Below, one piece after another: positions 1 through 4,407 of a DNA stretch of 5,736 nt. A program made the position numbers and the translations under genes. Below the pieces are notes generated by a model, which was not told the origin of the DNA, did no database searches, and was given only the letters and a program-made list of their open reading frames with translations. Within the stretch, counting starts at the first letter, position 1. The number at the start of each line of letters is the position of its first letter. Source of the DNA: DATEPR01 sp036503065 (GTDB taxonomy: Bacteria; Actinomycetota; Actinomycetes; Mycobacteriales; Pseudonocardiaceae); NCBI GenBank assembly GCA_036503065.1, contig DASXXM010000627.1, forward strand, positions 1-5,736, given 5' to 3'.

Positions 1-822
1 GACCAGGCGCATCGCGGCCGGCAGGCCCAGCTCCCTCGCGGTGTCCTCGTCGGCGAGCAGGCAGCCGGTCGCGCCGTCGTTCAGGCCCGCCGAGTTGCCC
101 GCGGTGACCCGGCCGTGCGGCCGGAACGGGGTCTTGAGCGCGGCCAGCGCCTCGACCGTGGTGCCGGGGCGGGGCGGCTCGTCCTCCGTGGCCAGGCCCC
201 AGCCCAGTTCGGCGGACCGGGTGGCGACCGGCACGAGTTCCGGGCCGATCCGGCCGGTCTTCACGGCGTTGGCGTAGCGCTCCTGGCTGGCCGCCGCGTA
301 CGCGTCGCACCTGGCCTTGGTGATCGCCGGGTAGCGGTCGTGCACGTTCTCCGCGGTCTGGCCCATGACCAGCGCCGACGGGTCGACCAGCTTGTCCGCG
401 ATGATCCGCGGGTTCGGGTCGACGCCCTCGCCCATCGGGTGCCGGCCCATGTGCTCGACGCCGCCCGCGATGACCACGTCGTAGGCGCCGAACGCGATGC
501 CGGCCGCGGTCGTGGTCACGGCGGTCATCGCGCCCGCGCACATCCGGTCGATCGCGAAGCCGGGCACCGACTTGGGCAGCCCGGCCAGCAGGCTCGCGGT
601 GCGGCCGATGGTCAGGCCCTGGTCACCGATCTGGGTCGTGGCCGCGATCGCGACCTCGTCCACCCGGGCGGGCGGCAGCTCGGGATGGCGGCGCAGCAGT
701 TCGCGGATGACGTTGACGATCAGGTCGTCGGCCCTTGTCTCGGCATAGATGCCGGTTTTGCCTGCCTTGCCGAACGGCGTGCGCAGGCCGTCGACGAAGA
801 CCACGTTGCGCGATGCGGCCAC
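1..822 (-). CDS. fadA: FadA-type thiolase (acetyl-CoA acyltransferase), 3' end beyond the window
   Basis: The first 274 codons of a thiolase, which cleaves 3-ketoacyl-CoA with CoA in the last step of fatty-acid beta-oxidation (or runs the reverse condensation). The translation begins MAASRNVVFVDGLRTPFGKA. The acyl-accepting cysteine lies near residue 95 in DRMCAGAM, with the thiolase motifs GGVEHMGRHPMG and VTAGNSAGLNDGA following. The family is about 390-430 residues, so the C-terminal catalytic His and second Cys motifs lie off the left edge. I chose the GTG at 822 because GAGAGG sits 6 bases upstream and the N-terminus matches the family. An in-frame ATG at 858 would add 12 residues but has a weaker ribosome site. 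In related genomes a fadB-type 3-hydroxyacyl-CoA dehydrogenase often follows; that lies outside this window. The 113-base gap from RNase D contains paired operator-like sites, so separate control is likely. Thiolase identity is secure. The exact chain-length specificity cannot be read. Confidence 0.95.
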   Translation of the reverse strand, partial: MAASRNVVFVDGLRTPFGKAGKTGIYAETRADDLIVNVIRELLRRHPELPPARVDEVAIAATTQIGDQGLTIGRTASLLAGLPKSVPGFAIDRMCAGAMTAVTTTAAGIAFGAYDVVIAGGVEHMGRHPMGEGVDPNPRIIADKLVDPSALVMGQTAENVHDRYPAITKARCDAYAAASQERYANAVKTGRIGPELVPVATRSAELGWGLATEDEPPRPGTTVEALAALKTPFRPHGRVTAGNSAGLNDGATGCLLADEDTARELGLPAAMRLV

Positions 823-875
823 AGCGAACCTCTCTGGCTGGGTGACTGACCGGCTCATGATGGACGGCAACCTGC

Positions 876-889
876 CTACCGGCCGGTAA
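876..889 (-). promoter_or_regulatory. Operator-like near-palindrome, copy 2, before the thiolase
   Basis: The minus strand reads TTACCGGCCGGTAG. It contains a perfect 12-bp palindrome (TACCGGCCGGTA, 877-888) and matches copy 1 (908-921) at 11 of 14 positions. It lies just downstream of a possible -10 element (TAGAGT, 900 to 895), where a repressor would block transcription start. The shape fits a TetR-family operator; the regulator is not identified. Confidence 0.55.
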
Positions 890-907
890 TAGCCACTCTA
901 GCCCTGG

Positions 908-921
908 TTACCCGCCAGTAA
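908..921 (-). promoter_or_regulatory. Operator-like near-palindrome, copy 1, before the thiolase
   Basis: The minus strand reads TTACTGGCGGGTAA. It sits inside a longer dyad with arms GGTTAC and GTAACC (906-911 and 918-923) around 6 bases. Its centre is 32 bp from the centre of copy 2, about three helical turns, so both sites face the same side of the DNA. It would overlap the -35 region if TAGAGT at 900-895 is the -10. It begins 15 bases past the RNase D stop, so it could also form a short hairpin at that gene's end. Confidence 0.55.
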
Positions 922-935
922 CCACCGGGTCCCGG

Positions 936-2234
936 TCACACCTCGCGAGCGACCGCCCTGGCCCGTAGTGCCTCGGTCAGTGCGGCGACCGCCAGGCCGA
1001 TCTGCCACTCCCGCGCCCCACCGGCCCGCAGCACGTCCACCACGGTCGATTCGTCCACCGTGGCAGGCGGTTCCCAGCAGGTTCTGCGGACCAGGTCCGG
1101 CTGCAGCAGGTTCTCCACCGGCAGGGTGTGCGTGTCCGCGATCGACGTGAGCGCGGCCCGCGCCGCGGCCAGCCGGGCCGCCGCGTCCGGGTCCTTGTCC
1201 GCCCAGCGGCTCGGCGGCGGCGGGCCGTCGTGCGGTGGGGTGGGGTCGGGCAGTTCCGACTTGGGCAGCCCGCGCGCCGACCGCAGCGCCTCGGTCCAGG
1301 TGCCGGCCAGCCGCCGCTGGGCCCGGCCGCGGAACACCGCCAGCTTCACCAGTTCGACCTCGTCGGCCGGATCGGTCAGCGCGGCCTCGATCACCGCGCG
1401 GTCGGGCAGCACGCGGCCGGGGGAGAGGTCCCGTTCCCGTGCGATCACGTCCCTGGCCTGCCACAACGCCCGCACGGCCGCGAGCTGACGCGGCGTGCGC
1501 AGCCGGTGGATGCCCGACGTGCGGCGCCACGGCTCCGGTCGTGGCCGGGGCGGCGGCGCGGTGCGCACCGCCTCGAACTCCTCGAGGGCCCAGGTCAGCT
1601 TGCCCTGGTCGGCCAGTTCGCGCTCCAGGGTGTCCCGCAGCGGGACCAGCAGCTCGACGTCCAGCGCCGCGTAGTTCAGCCAGTCCGCCGGCAGCGGCCG
1701 CTGCGACCAGTCGGCCGCGCCATGGCCCTTCTCCAGCTGGAAGCCGAGCAGCCGTTCCACCAGCGTGCCCAGCGCCACCCGGTCGTACCCGGCCAGCCGG
1801 CCGGCCAACTCGGTGTCGAACAGCGACGCGGGCCGCAGATCGAGCTCGGCGAGGCAGGGCAGGTCCTGGGATGCGGCGTGCAGCACCCACTCGGTGTCGG
1901 CCAACGCCGTGGCCAGCGGTGACAGGTCGCCGCCGAACGGGATCGGATCGACGAGCACGGTGCCGGCGCCGTCCCTGCGCAGCTGGATCAGGTACGCCCG
2001 CTGTGAGTAGCGGTAACCGGACGCGCGCTCGGTGTCCATCGCGACCGGACCGGAACCGGCGGCCAACGCGTCCGCGGCGGCCCGCAGCTGGGCGAGCTCG
2101 GTGATCACGGGTGGCACCCCGTCGGCCGGCCGGGTCAGTGGTACCGACTCGGGCTCGGCGCTCGCTGACGGCGCGTCTGTCGACACCGGCTGCTCTGCCG
2201 GTGCCAGGGGTTCGTCGACGGGATCTGCCTCCAC
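936..2234 (-). CDS. rnd: Ribonuclease D (DEDDy 3'-5' exonuclease with HRDC domain)
   Basis: A 432-residue cytoplasmic 3'-5' exoribonuclease of the RNase D family, expected to trim tRNA and other stable RNA 3' ends. Residues 1-40 are an acidic, Pro/Ala-rich lead. The exonuclease domain runs from about 42 to 212: Exo I is AMDTE (D67, E69), Exo II is HAASQDLPCL (D124), and Exo III is NYAALDVE (Y188, D192), so all four metal-binding acids and the DEDDy tyrosine are present. An HRDC domain covers roughly 243-323, then a Pro-rich linker (330-345) and a second HRDC-like helical region to the end. The start is a GTG at 2234, with AGGG 7 bases upstream as a modest ribosome site; the same bases can be read as a -10 (TAGGGT) for a leaderless message. 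The next in-frame GTG, at codon 40, would remove only the disordered lead. The gene has about 240 non-coding bases before it and 113 after. Confidence 0.96.
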   Translation of the reverse strand: MEADPVDEPLAPAEQPVSTDAPSASAEPESVPLTRPADGVPPVITELAQLRAAADALAAGSGPVAMDTERASGYRYSQRAYLIQLRRDGAGTVLVDPIPFGGDLSPLATALADTEWVLHAASQDLPCLAELDLRPASLFDTELAGRLAGYDRVALGTLVERLLGFQLEKGHGAADWSQRPLPADWLNYAALDVELLVPLRDTLERELADQGKLTWALEEFEAVRTAPPPRPRPEPWRRTSGIHRLRTPRQLAAVRALWQARDVIARERDLSPGRVLPDRAVIEAALTDPADEVELVKLAVFRGRAQRRLAGTWTEALRSARGLPKSELPDPTPPHDGPPPPSRWADKDPDAAARLAAARAALTSIADTHTLPVENLLQPDLVRRTCWEPPATVDESTVVDVLRAGGAREWQIGLAVAALTEALRARAVAREV

Positions 2235-2362
2235 GTGGTGACCCTACGTGCCAGGCACGCGCGATGTGCGCGACTTGCCACGACTGGTGCCGCTGCAACC
2301 GGGTGATCACCATCGACCGCCCGGACGCGCTCCGTCACGGGCCCCCGCCGGCGCACCGATTG

Positions 2363-2398
2363 CCCGTGTCCCCGTGCGTTGCCGCACGGGGACACGGG
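2363..2398 (-). terminator. Perfect 16-bp stem-loop, likely terminator of the response regulator gene
   Basis: Left arm 2363-2378 (CCCGTGTCCCCGTGCG) is exactly complementary to right arm 2383-2398, around a 4-base loop at 2379-2382. The outer bases 2358-2362 and 2399-2404 add four more pairs if one mismatch and one bulge are allowed. There is no T tract, which is usual for actinobacterial hairpin terminators. It lies 80 bases past the response regulator stop. It is symmetric, so it could also act on the plus strand, but no plus-strand gene ends here. Confidence 0.75.
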
Positions 2399-2411
2399 GC
2401 GATCAGTCGGT

Positions 2412-2442
2412 GTCCTGCCACCGCGCCCGTGGTGTGCAGGAC
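2412..2442 (-). terminator. Second stem-loop directly after the response regulator gene
   Basis: Arms GTCCTGC (2412-2418) and GCAGGAC (2436-2442) pair perfectly, and inside them CACC (2419-2422) pairs with GGTG (2431-2434), leaving one bulged base at 2435 and an 8-base loop. It starts 36 bases past the stop codon and is transcribed before the perfect hairpin, from which it is separated by 13 bases. Together they form a tandem termination or 3'-end protection structure. Confidence 0.6.
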
Positions 2443-2478
2443 GAACCGTCCGCCGATCCTTGCCGTGGACGAGACGAG

Positions 2479-3195
2479 CTAGCGAATGACGCCGGCTCGC
2501 ATCGCCAGAGCGACCATCTGCGCCCGGTCTCCGGTGCCGAGCTTCCGTCCGATACGGGACAGATGGCTCTTCACCGTGAGCGCCGACAGGTTGAGCGCCT
2601 CGCCGATTTCCTTGTTGCTCTGGCCATCGGCGACGAGTTGGAGCACCTCGACCTCGCGCGCGGACAGTTCCCGCGGCGTGTTGTCGGTGCCCGGCACCCT
2701 GGTGCCCGTAGCGAGTACGGGCGCCACGCTCGGATCGGCGTACACCCCGCCGTCGAGGACTCGACGCACCCCGTCGGTGACCACCATCGGCGATGCGGAC
2801 TTCAGCAGGTAGGCCTGTGCGCCCGCCTGGAAGGCCGATCGGACCGCGTAGGGGTCGTCGGAGGACGCGAGTACCACGATCCGTGGCCAGCCATGGGCAC
2901 GGAACTCCGTGACCAGGTCTATACCACTTCCGTCGGGTAACCCGAGATCGAGAATCGCGAGGTCACACGGGCCGGTCGCGAGGGCTCTCGCCCTTGCTTC
3001 CGCCACCGAAGCGGCCTCATGTACGGTGCCCGCGCCCATTTGGGTGAGCCGGGCAGCTATCGCCTCCCTCAGTAGCGGGTGGTCGTCAACCACCAGCACC
3101 GAGAACAGTTCCTCCCGCGGGTGCGGGACCATGTTCGCCGGCAGTACGCCGGCTGGCGTGGTTCGAACGGCCTGACCTAAGCCGACGGCAGCCAC
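2479..3195 (-). CDS. NarL/FixJ (LuxR-type) two-component response regulator, orphan
   Basis: A 238-residue DNA-binding response regulator. The receiver domain covers about residues 30-150: the acidic pair is D37-D38 in VVDDHPLLRE, the phosphoacceptor is D83 in LAILDLGLPDG, the switch Ser lies in VVLASSDD (about 111-112), and the conserved Lys is K132 in YLLKSASP. The C-terminal LuxR helix-turn-helix covers about 175-238, with LSAREVEVLQLVADGQSNKE and LTVKSHLSRIGRKL. The key residues are intact, so phosphorylation is plausible. I chose the GTG at 3195 because GGAGG (3207 to 3203) sits 7 bases upstream; a longer frame opens at 3237 but lacks such a site. The first 30 residues (including AAVGLGQAVRTTPAG) are a lead outside the receiver. 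No histidine kinase is adjacent, so partner and signal are unknown. It is followed by two hairpins and preceded by 481 non-coding bases, so it is probably transcribed alone. The target genes cannot be read from sequence. Confidence 0.95.
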   Translation of the reverse strand: MAAVGLGQAVRTTPAGVLPANMVPHPREELFSVLVVDDHPLLREAIAARLTQMGAGTVHEAASVAEARARALATGPCDLAILDLGLPDGSGIDLVTEFRAHGWPRIVVLASSDDPYAVRSAFQAGAQAYLLKSASPMVVTDGVRRVLDGGVYADPSVAPVLATGTRVPGTDNTPRELSAREVEVLQLVADGQSNKEIGEALNLSALTVKSHLSRIGRKLGTGDRAQMVALAMRAGVIR

Positions 3196-3202
3196 GTCAC
3201 TA

Positions 3203-3207
3203 CCTCC
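3203..3207 (-). promoter_or_regulatory. Ribosome binding site that sets the response regulator start
   Basis: GGAGG, within AGGGAGG on the minus strand, lies 7 bases before the GTG at 3195. It is the strongest such match near any candidate start of this gene and argues against the longer frame opening at 3237. Confidence 0.8.
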
Positions 3208-3250
3208 CTGGAGTCGGTCGTGCCCCCCGACCGGCACCGGGCCCCTCGTC

Positions 3251-3272
3251 CGATCAGCCGCGCCACTGATCG
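3251..3272. repeat. Inverted repeat in the response regulator leader
   Basis: Perfect 7-base arms CGATCAG (3251-3257) and CTGATCG (3266-3272) flank 8 bases. It ends 56 bases upstream of the response regulator start codon, so it could be an operator or a leader hairpin. Confidence 0.5.
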
Positions 3273-3372
3273 ACCGAAAGTGGTGTCGACGTTGGCAGCG
3301 TAGCCGCCCAAGAGGGTCAGCGGGACGATCAATTGGGTATCTGTCCCGATCGAGTAGTCACTCTTTGCCAGA

Positions 3373-3396
3373 TTTGTCGCACGATCGGGGGACAAA
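3373..3396. promoter_or_regulatory. 24-bp dyad, operator-like
   Basis: Outer arms TTTGTC (3373-3378) and GACAAA (3391-3396) share one centre with a CGATCG palindrome (3382-3387). Ten of the twelve possible base pairs across the centre match. It lies 178 bases upstream of the response regulator start, a reasonable place for a regulator site, possibly autoregulatory. The binding protein is not known. Confidence 0.5.
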
Positions 3397-3554
3397 CGGG
3401 GGAACGGCTAACACGAAGAAGCCTCACAACGACATCCCCCTTTGGGGGTTGCGCACCTTGGTCGACACCTCGCATTCGGAGGTATCCGACGGCCCCCGAT
3501 CGGCGGTGGGGGAGATGGCCGAATCGTGCCGAATGCGCGGATCCCCGGCGACCG

Positions 3555-3570
3555 AACGGATTAATCCGTT
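3555..3570. repeat. Perfect 16-bp AT-centred palindrome
   Basis: AACGGATTAATCCGTT is its own reverse complement. With no loop it is better suited to binding a dimeric protein than to terminating transcription. It lies 107 bases past the DUF3000 stop codon. Confidence 0.55.
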
Positions 3571-3577
3571 GCACCGA

Positions 3578-3601
3578 CCGCTGCACTTGCCGCTGCACTT
3601 G
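3578..3601. repeat. Two exact 12-bp tandem repeats
   Basis: CCGCTGCACTTG occurs at 3578-3589 and again at 3590-3601. A degenerate third unit, matching 8 of 12 bases, precedes it at 3566-3577 and overlaps the end of the palindrome at 3555-3570. Confidence 0.6.
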
Positions 3602-3624
3602 CCGACGGACGAAGGCGTCGAGTC

Positions 3625-3671
3625 GCTGAGCTGTCGTATCAGTTGGTGTGGTCTTGCTGAGCTGCCGTGTC
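3625..3671. repeat. Spaced 16-bp direct repeat at the end of the DUF3000 gene
   Basis: GCTGAGCTGTCGTATC (3625-3640) recurs at 3656-3671 with two differences, offset by 31 bp. The second copy ends 5 bases past the DUF3000 stop codon, so both would lie in that gene's 3' untranslated region. Confidence 0.5.
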
Positions 3672-3676
3672 GAGCG

Positions 3677-4240
3677 TCAGATGCCGTTTCGCTGGCCGAA
3701 CAGGGTCACGCCCACCGGTGGCAGGCCAACAGTACTCGCCATCAGCTCACAGAAGGCCTCGCCGTGGGCGGCCAGTTCGGCGTCCAGCGCGGTCCAGGAA
3801 GCACGCAGTTCGAGATCGTCGGTGCGCGCCGGTCCCGCGATGTCGCCGAACCGGGCGGACGAGGTCTGGGTGACCGTGCCGCCCAACGATGTGTGAGCGG
3901 CGCCACAGGTGTCCAGTGCGTCCGTGAGCCACGACCAGCCGACCTCCGGCAACAACGGATCGGTGGCCAGCTCCACGTCCACCTCGGCGCGCACGTAGAC
4001 CACCAGCCGCAGCACGCCGCCCCATGCCTGCTCGCCGTCGGGATCGTGGAGCAGTACCAGCCTGCCGCTACCCAGCTCGCCTGCCGGTCCGCTCACCTCG
4101 GCGGACACCGCGAACGCCCACGGTGCCAGGCGCTGCGGGGCGCGCACGTCGCCCAGTTCGATCTCCGGCCGCGGCCGCACCGACGACAGCGACGCCACCG
4201 CCTGCCGGAACAACGCCGGCTCCTCCGGGGTAACCGTCAC
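3677..4240 (-). CDS. DUF3000 family protein, function unknown
   Basis: A 187-residue protein that I match to DUF3000, an actinobacterial family of unknown function usually found beside hemE. Recognisable stretches are VRAPQRLAPWAFAVSAEV (about 32-49), RLVLLHDPDGEQAW (60-73), GVLRLVVYVRAEVD (75-88), GWSWLTDAL (101-109), GTVTQTSSARFGD (121-133) and ELRASWTA (144-151). No signal peptide, membrane segment or catalytic motif is visible, so it is probably a soluble cytoplasmic alpha/beta protein. I chose the GTG at 4240 because AGGAGG sits 4 bases upstream and the family starts close to this point; an in-frame GTG at 4261 would add 7 residues. The frame stays open to 4423 but that part is poorly coding and crosses the hemE leader. 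It diverges from hemE across 167 bases, so the two share a control region. Family assignment is from remembered sequence pattern; no function is implied. Confidence 0.87.
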   Translation of the reverse strand: MTVTPEEPALFRQAVASLSSVRPRPEIELGDVRAPQRLAPWAFAVSAEVSGPAGELGSGRLVLLHDPDGEQAWGGVLRLVVYVRAEVDVELATDPLLPEVGWSWLTDALDTCGAAHTSLGGTVTQTSSARFGDIAGPARTDDLELRASWTALDAELAAHGEAFCELMASTVGLPPVGVTLFGQRNGI

Positions 4241-4407
4241 CGGCCCTCCTCGCCCGATCACGACCACCTCACGGTTGCCGTGACTGGTCACATGAGGTGA
4301 CTTTAGAGCCACCCGGACGTGGGAACGGGCTCGCCACGCCGGGCCGGTCCAGTCACGTGACGGGGCCTCCGTACCGTGACGGTGCACCATGGAACGATGG
4401 AGATGAG
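4241..4407. promoter_or_regulatory. Divergent promoter region of DUF3000 and hemE
   Basis: This 167-base gap must drive DUF3000 leftward and hemE rightward. It holds many GTGAC/GTCAC half-sites: an inverted repeat TCACGG-TTG-CCGTGA (4269-4283), GTGAC-TG-GTCAC (4280-4291), GTGAC at 4297-4301, the perfect palindrome GTCACGTGAC (4352-4361) and GTGAC at 4376-4380. A possible leftward -10 is TAAAGT (4305 to 4300 on the minus strand), without a clear -35. I cannot place the hemE promoter. Confidence 0.6.

Larger units (their letters stand above)
2235..2478. other. Intergenic region between response regulator and RNase D
   Basis: This 244-base stretch has no convincing gene; frames that cross it are shadows of RNase D or have poor codon use. 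The right half holds two strong stem-loops placed to end the response regulator transcript. The left half (2235-2357) should hold the RNase D promoter. A TANNNT match, TAGGGT, lies on the minus strand at 2246 to 2241, six bases before the GTG start, but I see no good -35. Confidence 0.7.
3196..3676. other. Long intergenic region, dyad- and repeat-rich, before the response regulator
   Basis: This 481-base gap is visibly less GC-rich than the genes around it. The open frames crossing it have poor third-position GC and no ribosome site, so I call no gene. It should contain the 3' end of the DUF3000 transcript and the promoter and leader of the response regulator. It holds a 24-bp dyad (3373-3396), inverted repeats (3251-3272, 3321-3348), runs of five or more C or G, a 16-bp palindrome (3555-3570), a 12-bp tandem repeat (3578-3601) and a spaced 16-bp direct repeat (3625-3671). 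I could not fix a -35/-10 pair. Confidence 0.6.

Noticed and set aside
115..849. Long plus-strand open frame opposite the thiolase
   Set aside because: Its translation is Arg/Gly/Ala/His-rich low-complexity sequence, typical of an antisense frame in high-GC DNA, while the minus strand carries clear thiolase motifs over the same bases.
898..2313. 471-codon minus-strand frame overlapping RNase D
   Set aside because: It is a shadow frame: very Arg/Gly/Ala-rich with no domain, while the RNase D frame has all DEDDy residues. Its first residues (MVITRLQRHQSWQVAHIARA) look peptide-like, but no ribosome site or stop makes them a leader peptide.
3578..3601. CRISPR or other repeat-spacer array
   Set aside because: The tandem units are 12 bp and adjoin directly with no spacers, and no cas genes are in the window.
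3333..3629. 98-codon plus-strand frame in the long intergenic gap
   Set aside because: It starts at TTG, third positions are not GC-biased, and the 12-bp tandem repeat produces a repetitive Cys/Arg tail. No ribosome site is present.
4297..4407. N-terminal extension of HemE upstream of the ATG at 4408
   Set aside because: The extra residues are not family-like, the bases carry promoter-type dyads, and a good GGAG site precedes the ATG at 4408.
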